This document shows, piece after piece, positions 1 through 8,647 of a stretch of DNA of 64,000 bases. The number at the start of each line of letters is the position of its first letter. The first letter of the stretch is position 1. The notes beneath the pieces are model-generated. The model made no database searches. It was not told where the DNA came from and was given only the letters and a program-made list of their open reading frames with translations. This DNA is from Haloarcula salinisoli (GTDB taxonomy: Archaea > Halobacteriota > Halobacteria > Halobacteriales > Haloarculaceae), in NCBI RefSeq assembly GCF_019599405.1, contig NZ_RKLQ01000004.1, positions 62,001 through 126,000 on the forward strand, written 5' to 3'. The translations under genes and the position numbers were made by a program.

Positions 1-216
1 AACGTTAGCGACGACCTACTCAAGTTCCAGAAGGGGTACCGAACCCAAAAAGACGGCCGGCCGAAGATCGAGTTCGGCTGTCTGGTGGTGCCGGTGAACT
101 ATCTCGGGCGACATAACCTCTACCGGCACAGCCTGACCAAGCTCGACTTCATGAAGGGCGTCCTGTTCATTGACGACGTCGCTGTCATCGGCTATCGGGA
201 TCCGCGAACGGACTGA
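1..216 (+). CDS. C-terminal end of a protein that starts before the window
   Basis: Frame 1 is open from the first base to a TGA at 214-216 and gives 71 residues ending in GYRDPRTD. No start lies inside, so the 5' part is outside the window. The fragment mixes basic and hydrophobic segments (VVPVNYLGRHNLYRH, FMKGVLFIDDVAVIGY). I do not recognise a family. It is called because the frame is open to the edge, codon third positions are G/C rich as in the neighbours, and the next gene follows on the same strand after 72 bp. Confidence 0.5.
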   Translation, partial: NVSDDLLKFQKGYRTQKDGRPKIEFGCLVVPVNYLGRHNLYRHSLTKLDFMKGVLFIDDVAVIGYRDPRTD

Positions 217-288
217 CGCTGTCCGCCCTAGCTGTTTGTCGGCGCCGGGGGGCGTGCAGCGCGCGACAAATGCGCGACGTGACTTACC

Positions 289-579
289 ATGCCTGGTCCC
301 GATCCTCACGACGACACGAGTTCCGACTACGAACAGTTCGAGAAAGAACAGCTCGCACAAGAACGCGACGCCGCCGGGGTCGACACAGCGGATGTCGACG
401 ACGCGACGGCTCAGAACCTGGTCAACGACCTCGTCGACGCGGACGTCGTCACTCCGATTCCCGAGGACCGAGTTCTGGTTCACGAACCGAGCGGTACCGC
501 ATTCGACTCATCGATGCAGCTGGCCGTCTTCCACCGTGGCTGGACGGCCGGTCACGGCACCGGTGAGGAAGACGAGTGA
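289..579 (+). CDS. small acidic haloarchaeal protein of unknown function
   Basis: 96 residues, very acidic in the N-terminal half (DDTSSDYEQFEKEQ), which is typical of cytoplasmic haloarchaeal proteins. The middle (DDATAQNLVNDLVDADVVTPIPEDRVLVHEPSGTAF) could form a short helical unit followed by beta strands. No catalytic motif is visible. The stop codon TGA at 577-579 overlaps the ATG of the next gene by one base, so the two are probably translated as a pair. Function unknown. Confidence 0.65.
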   Translation: MPGPDPHDDTSSDYEQFEKEQLAQERDAAGVDTADVDDATAQNLVNDLVDADVVTPIPEDRVLVHEPSGTAFDSSMQLAVFHRGWTAGHGTGEEDE

Positions 580-914
580 TGCAGCAATCGCTCACAGGGT
601 GTGCATTCTGCGACGCTCCGGACGCCACCGAGACTGGTGAAGCCCACACTTGGGGACAGGACGAGCGGGTCACCCACCCAATCTGTGTCGACTGTGCCAT
701 CCAGGTGGAGCCGCATCCCGACGATCGCGACCATCATGCCTGCGATGGGTGTGGGCTGGTCGTCGACACGCTCGCAGCGCTGACGCGATTCCGCGTGGAA
801 TTTGGACACCTCGAGGGGCCGCTGCAACTGTGCGAGCCCTGTAGTCCTGGCGGGCTCGCTATCTACTGGACGCGCGACATTGAGGGGCACCTTATCGCGG
901 CGCCGGCGGAGTGA
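579..914 (+). CDS. small protein with four zinc-binding CxxC-type knuckles
   Basis: 111 residues from the ATG at 579; a GTG one codon earlier is possible. Four cysteine pairs are visible: CAFC near residue 9, CVDC near 37, CDGC near 56 and CEPC near 86. That fits two zinc-ribbon or treble-clef-like units. Small multi-CxxC proteins are common on haloarchaeal plasmids and are presumed to bind nucleic acid or protein. The gene overlaps the stop of the upstream acidic protein, which suggests one transcript. No catalytic domain is seen. Confidence 0.7.
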   Translation: MQQSLTGCAFCDAPDATETGEAHTWGQDERVTHPICVDCAIQVEPHPDDRDHHACDGCGLVVDTLAALTRFRVEFGHLEGPLQLCEPCSPGGLAIYWTRDIEGHLIAAPAE

Positions 915-926
915 ACCTAACCACTC

Positions 927-1652
927 TTACTCGCTGAAGGGTATCCTGTCCGAAAGTGTGATGAGGTGTTCTATATCGCCCAAGACATAGTCCGAGATCA
1001 TCCGCTCCGTATGCTCTAGATTACACGAACCAATATCATCGTGACTTTCCGAACGAGCGTGGAGCCACGTTTCCATGATTCCGGGGATATCGCCGCTATC
1101 GACGTAGTCGGTGTCTGCACCAGCCGGGCGAATCCTCTGGAGCTCTAATCTATGAGCATAGTCGTCGAAGAACGTCCGTCGGAGCCCGACCTCCTGATGT
1201 TGGATGAGATCGTCCAGTCCAGTTCCATATCCGTATGCCTCCGCTGCGAAGTCGCCCAAATCAACGGATTTGGCACTCTCGATGATAGTCTTCAAATCAC
1301 CAGCGAGCCCATCACCGGCAGGGCCGTCAGCAGCATATACTGGTCGCTTTTTCAGCATCGGTAAGTCGAAGAAATCGCCCGCATACGTTACGATCTCGTC
1401 CGGTTGATAGGCCCACAGTTCAGCATTGATCCGTCGTAGGAGATCCAGCTCGGACTCAAGTCCTGGAGCGCGCCGAGTGAGAATCTGTGTTCGGGGTAAG
1501 CGACCGCCTGCTTCGGGACCGTCATACGCGAATCCGATTGCCGCAAGCTGGAAATCCTCCGGATCCTCCCAGTCAGGATCGTCATCAGGCGTGAGGTGCG
1601 GGCTGATGGTCTCTATATCGAGGGCGAGTCGCCTAGTACTACTAAATGACAT
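927..1652 (-). CDS. DnaQ/PolB-type 3'-5' exonuclease-like protein
   Basis: 241 residues. An N-terminal LDIET (D12, E14) is the ExoI DxE motif of the RNase H-like DEDD fold. A second acidic motif lies in YAGDFFDLPML, resembling the Exo II region (NxxFDxP) of predicted PolB-like exonucleases. The C-terminal part ends with helices and an aspartate-rich DYVLGDIEHL that could hold Exo III. Two-metal 3'-5' exonuclease activity on DNA or RNA is expected if the residues are all in place. It converges with the plus-strand genes upstream and is divergent from the gene at 1761. No operon partner is evident. Confidence 0.65.
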   Translation of the reverse strand: MSFSSTRRLALDIETISPHLTPDDDPDWEDPEDFQLAAIGFAYDGPEAGGRLPRTQILTRRAPGLESELDLLRRINAELWAYQPDEIVTYAGDFFDLPMLKKRPVYAADGPAGDGLAGDLKTIIESAKSVDLGDFAAEAYGYGTGLDDLIQHQEVGLRRTFFDDYAHRLELQRIRPAGADTDYVDSGDIPGIMETWLHARSESHDDIGSCNLEHTERMISDYVLGDIEHLITLSDRIPFSE

Positions 1653-1760
1653 AGCGGGTTATTCAAGTCTGGATATTTAAATCGAAGTGAAGTGTATGGG
1701 TTCAGCTGTCAGTGTCCCGGTCGTGAATACTTTTGCCGGGGTAGGCGTCATAAGATAAGT

Positions 1761-2522
1761 ATGAATCAGGCAGACGTCTCTTGGCCAACAGCTCCCACTG
1801 GAATAGCCCCTATGGGCCGGGTTTCCGATCTGGAATTGCGTGACCTCGTCAAGTTGCTCCGGGAAGACAGTACGTCGCGGTGGTTCGAACTGGTGAAGCC
1901 TCCGAAAGACCCGCATCCGACAGTCACCAAGTTGCCGGACTACGACCACGAAGAAGAGTTCGCCGCGGTCCCAGAAGAGCCAACGGAGGGCTACCGACAG
2001 CAGGCTCTTGAGTACGTTGAGGGCGTCATCGAAGCTAGGGACTCGGTACGGCCGGATACACTCCAGCCAGCATCTGAACTTCCAGATGGAATCAGTCGTT
2101 CAACCTCCCGTCAGTGGGTCTGGTACCATACGACCGACAGCATCCAAGAACGGACCGATGACCGGCCACAATCGATGGCTGGAACGACTGACCATGGCAA
2201 ATATTTGTTCTTCACACCAGATGAAACGGGCGTCCTCGAGGACATCATCGTCGAGCAATTTCAGTCTCGACCGTTCGACTCTGCAAAGGTCCCAACGATT
2301 CCGAACAGAAAACCGGATGCAGTCCTCTGCCTCTATTATTCGGACGACCGATATCGAGCTGATCTTCGAGAGACGTATCAGAACGAGTCTGAAGACGACA
2401 CCTACGAGGTCGCATCCCAATATGACTCAGAGCAGCCAACCATCAAACCCCGAGGATTTAAAACCGACTCTGCAACGCGGCGAAATGAGTACTCTGATGA
2501 ATTCGAGCAGGCGTCAGAGTAG
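1761..2522 (+). CDS. hypothetical haloarchaeal protein
   Basis: 253 residues from the ATG at 1761. The frame is open further upstream, but those extra residues are Cys/Arg rich and lack haloarchaeal composition. The N-terminus (VSDLELRDLVKLLREDSTSRWFELVK) looks helical. The centre holds FFTPDETGVLEDIIVEQFQSRPFDSAKVPTIPNRKPDAVLCLYYSDDRYR, a possible alpha/beta domain, and the tail is low-complexity and acidic. No known motif is recognised. It ends three bases before the convergent regulator gene on the other strand. Confidence 0.6.
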   Translation: MNQADVSWPTAPTGIAPMGRVSDLELRDLVKLLREDSTSRWFELVKPPKDPHPTVTKLPDYDHEEEFAAVPEEPTEGYRQQALEYVEGVIEARDSVRPDTLQPASELPDGISRSTSRQWVWYHTTDSIQERTDDRPQSMAGTTDHGKYLFFTPDETGVLEDIIVEQFQSRPFDSAKVPTIPNRKPDAVLCLYYSDDRYRADLRETYQNESEDDTYEVASQYDSEQPTIKPRGFKTDSATRRNEYSDEFEQASE

Positions 2523-2525
2523 GCG

Positions 2526-3128
2526 TTACTTGTTGAGTTTCTCTTTGGCCTGTCGCACATTCTTTCGCACCGCCTCAGGATGGACATCACGTTGGGATGC
2601 CCATTCTTTCGGGGCGTTCCCCATCTCCCCCGTCATCCAGTAGTCGAGGACCTCAGGTGGGGTGAGGCCATCCTCTGCCAGCTCTTGGAACCACCAGGAC
2701 AGGACTATTCTCGATCGCTGCCAGACCTCGATATCTTGAATCGGTACAACGAGATATGAGTGATTTTCCCCAAATTCATGAGAGGAGCCGCTGGTCTCGA
2801 GGAGTTTACGTGCGCGGGTGGAATGCCACTGTTTCGCTGCAGTCGCCTCGTCCTCCTCAATATCTATCGATTCGAAAACAGTGTCCCACTCAGAATCAGG
2901 TATAATGAAGACGAAGTCACTCCGTGGATTATGAAATGCTAGCTCGACCGTCGATGAGGAATTGCGCCATGCCTTCTCGAGGTAATCATCGATAATGGTC
3001 ACGTCGGCGATCTGTTCCAAGAGTTCCGTAAGGCGCGACTTTGACACGGTAGTTTCGGCAGCAACCTGCTGAATTTGTCCTCGATGAACACGTCGTTCTT
3101 GAGCCATAAACAACCCATTGTTTGACAT
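2526..3128 (-). CDS. HTH protein, probable autoregulated transcriptional regulator
   Basis: 200 residues from 3128; an ATG at 3107 would give a 193-residue form beginning MAQERRVHRG. The N-terminal segment (RGQIQQVAAETTVSKSRLTELLEQI) has the spacing of a winged helix-turn-helix. The C-terminal segment (WASQRDVHPEAVRKNVRQAKEKL) resembles a sigma-region-4-like HTH. The middle is a hydrophobic alpha/beta region of unknown role. Two near-identical direct repeats lie at the start; with the shorter start both would be upstream and could be its own operator. Confidence 0.6.
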   Translation of the reverse strand: MSNNGLFMAQERRVHRGQIQQVAAETTVSKSRLTELLEQIADVTIIDDYLEKAWRNSSSTVELAFHNPRSDFVFIIPDSEWDTVFESIDIEEDEATAAKQWHSTRARKLLETSGSSHEFGENHSYLVVPIQDIEVWQRSRIVLSWWFQELAEDGLTPPEVLDYWMTGEMGNAPKEWASQRDVHPEAVRKNVRQAKEKLNK

Positions 3129-3167
3129 CGCTTAAATTTACCTAAAAAACAACCTGTAGTTTGATAT
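3111..3167 (-). promoter_or_regulatory. two direct repeats at the start of the HTH gene, candidate operator
   Basis: CAACC, five variable bases, then TTTGAYAT occurs at 3111-3128 and again at 3150-3167, 39 bp apart, which is close to four helical turns. On the coding strand the first copy covers the first codons of the longer reading of the HTH gene. The spacing and position suggest an operator for that regulator. Confidence 0.4.
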
Positions 3168-3237
3168 TGCCCCCATGGGTGGGGTTTCAGAAGGAGGTGT
3201 CTCAGGCAGGGGCAAGTTCAATGGCAACTAGAGACAT

Positions 3238-4155
3238 CTATGTTTGCTCTTGCTCCACCGCAGTACACATTGGATTAGTGAACACGAGGGGGTGGCCCCA
3301 GAGCGTAATTTCTTCAGGCTTGTAGGCGGTTGCACTTTTAACACGGTACTCCACTTCATTCTCGAAGCCGAGAGTGCCACCGTTGACTCGGAACGTTAGA
3401 TGGGATGTTTTGTCAAATGCTTCGCCAATCTCCTCATCGTCGCTGTCGACGGTGTTCTTTGTGAAGGGGTTCTTTCCACCGATAATATCTGCATCTCCTT
3501 TATCGGCGGATTGGTCGAGCGGATAGGCCTCTCGAACGGGTTGCTCCTGTACCTCCGCTCTTGCGGTGGTCAACTCGGTTGCTTCTTGGACAATCGGGCG
3601 ACCATTTGTATCAATTATCTCTTCTAAATTCGGCCAGGAGGTAACCGGGTCATCGACTATGACTCCGGACTTGGTATGGTAAGCCGGTTCCCATTCAGAT
3701 TTGTCATCTGATGTGTAGTTCTTCCCCCCTCGAAGTAGCATATAGAACAAACCGTATTCGACAGCTGTCAGAATAATAAAGCAGGGCCGATGAGAGTCAA
3801 GCTCTTTTCCGAATCTCTCCTCTAGCGTTGCACCAAGTTGCTCACGCAACTCGAAGGGGTTCTGAAGGTCTTCTTCCAGTTGCTTAATTCCACTAGCGCT
3901 TAGACCGAAGTCCTGACATTGGAAGCTGTAATACATCTTACCTTGCCCGAGATCACCATTCAGATTTTCAGAAACTTGGTCAAGTTTGTCTAAAATATCA
4001 TCAGGGGAGGGAGTTTGGTCTATCGGAATTGGAATATATCTTGACATCCCGGGCTTTGCTGGATCAAGACTAGAGATTCCATGGAATGGAACCGCGCTCC
4101 CGTATCCGCCAAGTGAAACAGCTCGTTTCTCGTATGAATCCCCAATTGATTCCAT
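3238..4155 (-). CDS. hypothetical protein
   Basis: 305 residues from the ATG at 4155; the frame continues to a TTG at 4164. The sequence starts MESIGDSYEKRAVSLGGYG. It contains a mixed alpha/beta region (GKMYYSFQCQDFGLSASGIKQLEEDL; CFIILTAVEYGLFYMLLRGG) and an acidic linker, and ends in a beta-rich domain (HLTFRVNGGTLGFENEVEYRVKSATAYKPEEITLWGHPLVF). It has no transmembrane profile strong enough to call and no known motif. Its composition is less acidic and its codons more AT-rich than the neighbours, which hints at separate acquisition. Confidence 0.55.
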   Translation of the reverse strand: MESIGDSYEKRAVSLGGYGSAVPFHGISSLDPAKPGMSRYIPIPIDQTPSPDDILDKLDQVSENLNGDLGQGKMYYSFQCQDFGLSASGIKQLEEDLQNPFELREQLGATLEERFGKELDSHRPCFIILTAVEYGLFYMLLRGGKNYTSDDKSEWEPAYHTKSGVIVDDPVTSWPNLEEIIDTNGRPIVQEATELTTARAEVQEQPVREAYPLDQSADKGDADIIGGKNPFTKNTVDSDDEEIGEAFDKTSHLTFRVNGGTLGFENEVEYRVKSATAYKPEEITLWGHPLVFTNPMCTAVEQEQT

Positions 4156-4171
4156 GAAGAACAAAAATACT

Positions 4172-4181
4172 TATTTTTAGA
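4172..4181 (-). promoter_or_regulatory. TATA-like box for the gene ending at 3238
   Basis: The minus strand reads CTAAAAATAA centred about 22 bp upstream of the ATG at 4155. That placement suits a leaderless haloarchaeal transcript. The rest of the 390-bp gap up to 4547 is AT-rich; I see no further gene in it. Confidence 0.4.
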
Positions 4182-4547
4182 TATGCTTTGTGAAGTAGAC
4201 CTGATTACGTAAACACTCATCTTTCTGGAATTCAATCATTCTTATCTATAATCTATATTAAAAAGGTATATCTTCCAATAAGTTTTGTCACTCTGCCTTA
4301 TTCGCGAAGCATACCATGGACTGGATGACTCTCGGGCTAGAGGTTCATTTCTGTTCATATCTTTTATATGACTGCATTTTTCATAGTCTGCTCCGCTTGG
4401 AATGCATCGAAGGGAAGAATAGAGATCTGAGTTTGTCGCTGAACTCGGGGGGGTGTTAGTGGTCGTTACAGTTCTGTTGGACAGTTGCAGCACTCTCGTT
4501 GGTGAGAGAGACGTACCGTGAGATCCAAACGACGGTTCCAGTGGTGT

Positions 4548-6437
4548 TCAGTGGTGAACCTCCTGGGACCGGAGTTCTTCGTACTCAGAGCAGCTGTCGA
4601 CACCAGCACGGCCGAGGCAGATTGGGTGATAGAACGCCCGGACATCGCTGTCGTAGGACATCGAGCCGGATCGCTGTTGGCACACCCAGCAGGCTGAGGA
4701 ATCCCATGCACTATCCGAAGATAGGTGGGTATCAGTCTGCTCATCCGCTCCGTTGGAGACAGTCTCCTCGGCGGTGGGCTGTGCTATCGTCGATTGACGG
4801 GTGACGGTAGCGATCTCGGCAGACATAATCCAATTCAGCCAGTCCGAATCGGGCCATTCAGTCGAGGTATCGCCAACATATCTCGCCATTGCGTTCGCAG
4901 ATTCGCCCGTAGACTCGTCTTCACTGGCAGCGTTGCTGCGCTTGTGGGTCGGAGGCGTAGGGCGGTGTTGCGTTGGCGGTCGCCTCGTCGACGTTCGCGC
5001 GGCCTTCTCGAGGATGCGAATGTCGCTATCCCATCGAGAATTTAGCGAGGGCTGGTCGTTGAATTCGCCTTTGCGGAAGTCCGTGAGACGAACCAAATCG
5101 CCTTCGTTCGGTTCCACAAAGATGCTCTCAGACACAATCACCTCGCCATCGGCATCGTCTGGGTCCGAGGTCGAACGGGTGAGAACTCGTTCGCTGGGTT
5201 TCCAGACTGCAACGTACGCGAAGCCGGAATCATCCTCCAGAATAAACCCGAACTTGATTTTCGGATTATCCGGATAATACACTCGCTTCACTCGTCCCTG
5301 AGTGGAGACATACCCTCTCGTAGAGTAGGTATTGGTGTACTGGATGTTGCCGATCTTCAGTACGTTCCGAGGATCGTGTTTCTCCAGTTCTGACTGGCTC
5401 AGGACTGCAGATGAAAGATCCCGTCCATCTAACACGCAGCGTGCTAAGACAGATGCCATCTGGACAGGCGTCTTCGTTCGAATTTCGTGGGCATGCGGGA
5501 AGTCCGTGTAGAAGCGCTTGGCTTCAGCTAGGACTTCAGGCACACTCTCAGGATAGCTTGCTTCGAGTTCTCGAAGCGGGTCTGACTGTTCCTGAATCGA
5601 TTGTTCGAATTGCTCGCTACGTCGCTGTGGGACGATGCTGTTCTGCTCCTCGCGATAGATCGCTAAGGCATCAGTGTGTGCATCGAGTACAGCAGCAACG
5701 CCAGACGTCTGACCGTGTTGGTCGATTCCGTTGGTCACCTTCTTGAGCTCGTAATCGAGTGCAAGTCGGCGTTCGATACCTGGAATCGAGGACCGCGAGT
5801 ACTGCTCCGGGTTTGGAACGATTGCTCCGAGTGGGAGCGTCGAACCATCAGGGAGTGATACTTCGAGGTCGCTCGGTTCTATCCCTAAAGCAGACGCAGG
5901 CGTCTGCTCTGCGTTCGGGATGTAGTCACGCGAACGGAGTCGAAGCGTCCGGAAATCGAGTTGATTCCACGGGACGAGCTTCTGGTCCGTTGGCGTCGTG
6001 GTATCAGCGGAACCACTGGGGTAAGATTCATCGAGGCCAGAGGATACACCAACTAACTGATCGCCAGTCGGGTCGGTGAGTTTGTCTGCGCCTTTCAGGA
6101 TGAGCGCGCTGCTCGGCGGAACAGAGTCAGGTTCGGACAGTGCATCGGGTGCGCTGCCAATCACGTTGATCTCTGCCCTCCGTTCGTCGCTACGAGAGGG
6201 AACCATGGGTTGCCCATCGAACCATCCGTAGCAGTCGCTCTCGGAGAGCGTTGCGCTATCTTGCCCAGCCACGTCCCAGTCTGCCGGAATGTCGTCACTG
6301 CGAGCCTCGACCGCATCGAGGCCCATGTAGCGTCGGACATACGGGGACTGGGGAACGTCGCCATGGTGGGTGTCGGTACTACCGCTCTTCTTGTGATCGT
6401 CCTCGTTGGAGCGATCGCTATTGCTGTCGCTGCACAT
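4548..6437 (-). CDS. large OB-fold (RPA-like) protein with C-terminal cysteine cluster
   Basis: 629 residues. A long acidic N-terminus is followed by a helical middle (residues about 230-330). An OB-fold-like segment follows (RGYVSTQGRVKRVYYPDNPKIKFGFILEDDSGFAYVAVW, then EGDLVRLTDFRKGEFNDQPSLN). A Ser/Thr/Pro-rich linker leads to a C-terminal CWVCQQ...HPICLG that could bind zinc. The OB region has the same plan (G.V..L/V..P, GxIxDDxG, EGDLVRI, YND/FNDQ) as the protein at 9953-11758, so the two look like distant paralogues. A single-stranded DNA binding role on the replicon is inferred. The minus-strand neighbours show no clear operon. Confidence 0.6.
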   Translation of the reverse strand: MCSDSNSDRSNEDDHKKSGSTDTHHGDVPQSPYVRRYMGLDAVEARSDDIPADWDVAGQDSATLSESDCYGWFDGQPMVPSRSDERRAEINVIGSAPDALSEPDSVPPSSALILKGADKLTDPTGDQLVGVSSGLDESYPSGSADTTTPTDQKLVPWNQLDFRTLRLRSRDYIPNAEQTPASALGIEPSDLEVSLPDGSTLPLGAIVPNPEQYSRSSIPGIERRLALDYELKKVTNGIDQHGQTSGVAAVLDAHTDALAIYREEQNSIVPQRRSEQFEQSIQEQSDPLRELEASYPESVPEVLAEAKRFYTDFPHAHEIRTKTPVQMASVLARCVLDGRDLSSAVLSQSELEKHDPRNVLKIGNIQYTNTYSTRGYVSTQGRVKRVYYPDNPKIKFGFILEDDSGFAYVAVWKPSERVLTRSTSDPDDADGEVIVSESIFVEPNEGDLVRLTDFRKGEFNDQPSLNSRWDSDIRILEKAARTSTRRPPTQHRPTPPTHKRSNAASEDESTGESANAMARYVGDTSTEWPDSDWLNWIMSAEIATVTRQSTIAQPTAEETVSNGADEQTDTHLSSDSAWDSSACWVCQQRSGSMSYDSDVRAFYHPICLGRAGVDSCSEYEELRSQEVHH

Positions 6438-6837
6438 GATCTAAGAAAGCAAGCCGATGCTTTCCGATTTCTACAACGCTTGAACTGAGTATAACTGTAG
6501 CTGATGATTAGAGAGCTGTCTGGCGATCTTGAAGGATAGCCACACAAAATCCACACATTGGCTGTGGAGTCTGGCTTCGGCTTCTGGGCGGGGCAATAGT
6601 GACTGTGGCTACACGCCAATCTCGCATCTCAGCAGCGGCTCAGAAGTATCGAAAGGAAAGGCGAGGTTCGCCTTCCTAGATCATGTGGGACCGTTCAAGG
6701 TCCAATTCTCCGTACGCTGAGTGTGGATATAACCATAGCGGTGTAGGTGGTTTTGATCCGGACGGTGTATCACGGCTTCAGAGGCAAGCAGGGGGGTAGA
6801 TGCACTATTCTACAGTCGAGATATTCCCGAGTCAAGA

Positions 6838-6887
6838 ATGATACTCCAAAGTATCATACTCTAGAGTACGATTCTCCAAAGTATTAT
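6838..6887 (+). promoter_or_regulatory. palindromic operator array and TATA box upstream of the ATPase gene
   Basis: A 20-bp inverted repeat (ATGATACT, CCAA, AGTATCAT) lies at 6838-6857. It is followed by ACTCTAGAGT and by a second imperfect copy built around TTCTCCAAAGTATTATCAT. TATTAT at 6882-6887 is 25-30 bp before the ATG at 6912. The array probably binds a regulator over the promoter. The rest of the gap 6438-6837 shows no gene. Confidence 0.5.
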
Positions 6888-6911
6888 CATCTGTGAGGGG
6901 TTATGTGGACT

Positions 6912-8318
6912 ATGGTGGATTTCGTAAATCGGACAGAGGAGCTCTCTCGGCTTCATTCCCTATATGAGTCCGAGGAAGCTGAACTCGCCGTGATATTCGG
7001 ACGACGTCGACTTGGAAAAACAGCGTTGGTTAAGCAGTCTCTCGAAGCCTATGATGATGCCGTGGTGTATCAAGCGAAACAGAAAACCACGGACCTTCAG
7101 CTCCAGCAGTTCATCGATGCGGCTTCTGACACATATCCGGGCGTGAAACGAATTAGAGAGGACTGGGAGGACGTTCTTGGATATCTCGCTGAAGAGGATG
7201 CGATTATCGTTCTCGACGAATTTCCGTATCTCGTTGAGCAGGACGAGAGTCTTCCGTCCGTATTACAAGCGATGTTCGATCACGAACTCGATGAGTCTGC
7301 TGCGACGTTCGTGCTTGTCGGGTCGTCAATCAGTATGATGGAAGAAGCTGCGCTGCTGGGCAATAGTCCACTGTATGGCCGCTCGTCGCTCAAGCTGGAT
7401 ATCAGACAGCTCCCGTTCGCGGCTGCGATGGAGTTTTTCGATGACGCCTATACCCCGGCTGAACAGGTCCTTACGTGGGGTGTCTTCGGTGGCGTTCCAT
7501 ACTATTTAGAAGAGGTCTCTCCTGGGGCCTCACTCGGAGAGAACATTCAGGAAACCATCCTTTCCCGGCACGGGACGCTCCATGACGAACCAGACTACGT
7601 CCTCCGTATGGAACTCAGGGAACCGACGCGATACTTCTCGATTCTTGAGGCCATTGCAGGTGGGAGCACAAGTCGGAACGAAATTGCGGGGACGACTGGC
7701 ATCGCTTACAACCAGCTCTCAAAGTATCTCAAACGGTTGTCTCGGCTCCGTTTGGTCGACCAGCACGTTCCGATCACAGAGCAAAAAGAGCGGAGTAAGC
7801 GGAGTCAGTATCGTATCCGGGACCCGTTCTTCCGTTTTTGGTTCCACTTCGTCTACGGTACTGGAGAGCAATATGACGAACTCGGTATCGATGCATATGA
7901 AACACTGATAGAACCTGAGTTACCAGATTTCGTAAGTCGATCATTTGAAGACCTCTCTTGTTCGGCGCTGCGTACCCTCTACCCAGACCATACTATTACG
8001 CAAACCGGGCAGTGGTGGTACGATGACCACGAAATCGATGTTGTTGGTCTCACCACTGCTGAGACGCTAATCGTTGGTGAATGTAAGTTCCAACAGTCAC
8101 CGCTGGGATACGACGCACTCTCGAAACTCGAGAGTCACACAGCAGAACTTAGATGGACGCCTGATTCTGGTGGAGATCGAACTGAGCGATATGCACTTTT
8201 CTCACGCAGTGGCTTCAAATCGTCAGTCGAAGAAGCTGCTGCAGAACGTGACGACCTCCGGCTCTTCACCGTTGGAGATGTTGTGACAGCACTGGATGGG
8301 TCAGAGAGTGCTCCTTAA
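6912..8318 (+). CDS. archaeal ATPase_2 / DUF234 family protein
   Basis: 468 residues from the ATG at 6912 (MVDFVNRTEEL). An upstream ATG at 6903 is in frame, but the start chosen fits the family and a leaderless promoter. Walker A is FGRRRLGKTAL, Walker B is AIIVLDEFPYL, and a sensor region GSSISMM follows: the ATPase_2 (STAND-like) fold. A wHTH segment (GGSTSRNEIAGTTGIAYNQLSKYLKRL) links to a C-terminal DUF234-type nuclease-like domain with FRFWFHFVY, DDHEIDVVG and VGECKF, that is D and ExK of a PD-(D/E)XK fold. This family is frequent in archaea with poorly known function, possibly mobile-element or defence related. It stands alone behind a palindromic operator. Confidence 0.85.
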   Translation: MVDFVNRTEELSRLHSLYESEEAELAVIFGRRRLGKTALVKQSLEAYDDAVVYQAKQKTTDLQLQQFIDAASDTYPGVKRIREDWEDVLGYLAEEDAIIVLDEFPYLVEQDESLPSVLQAMFDHELDESAATFVLVGSSISMMEEAALLGNSPLYGRSSLKLDIRQLPFAAAMEFFDDAYTPAEQVLTWGVFGGVPYYLEEVSPGASLGENIQETILSRHGTLHDEPDYVLRMELREPTRYFSILEAIAGGSTSRNEIAGTTGIAYNQLSKYLKRLSRLRLVDQHVPITEQKERSKRSQYRIRDPFFRFWFHFVYGTGEQYDELGIDAYETLIEPELPDFVSRSFEDLSCSALRTLYPDHTITQTGQWWYDDHEIDVVGLTTAETLIVGECKFQQSPLGYDALSKLESHTAELRWTPDSGGDRTERYALFSRSGFKSSVEEAAAERDDLRLFTVGDVVTALDGSESAP

Positions 8319-8647
8319 TCTCTTGCCACCGATGTCGTTTTGAACGACGGCTTAGCCGGATACAGAGTAGATTTGGCAGATCTGGGTATTCATCGTCAGG
8401 TGGTGAGAGTTTCGTTTACCGACCTCTGCTTGCGGTGATCGCTTCCACGCTAACAGGTTTGTAGCCTCCAAAGCAGGTGGCGAGGAGCCCAGTAATGCTA
8501 TACGAGACTCCTTCGTAAACCGACCCAGAATGTGGTTGGTGTCAATTGCTCCATTGGCTTGAGCTGGGTGCTGCTCCCTGCGGTTGACCGACGGATGAAC
8601 TGGTTCAGCAGCTGTGAATTCCTCCCGAGCCAGAACCGGAACTTACC
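8319..8647 (+). other. intergenic region without a recognisable gene
   Basis: About 330 bp between two plus-strand genes. A weak match to the hairpin leader found elsewhere (CAATTGCTCCATTGGCTTGAG, about 8549-8569) is present, but without the CCCC/GGGG arms. No ORF with haloarchaeal composition was seen. Confidence 0.4.

Noticed and set aside
3169-3185. CCCCC...GGGG sequence near the HTH gene at 2526-3128, resembling the hairpin leader
   Set aside because: TTTGT is not next to the C run and no plus-strand gene follows; not counted as a copy.
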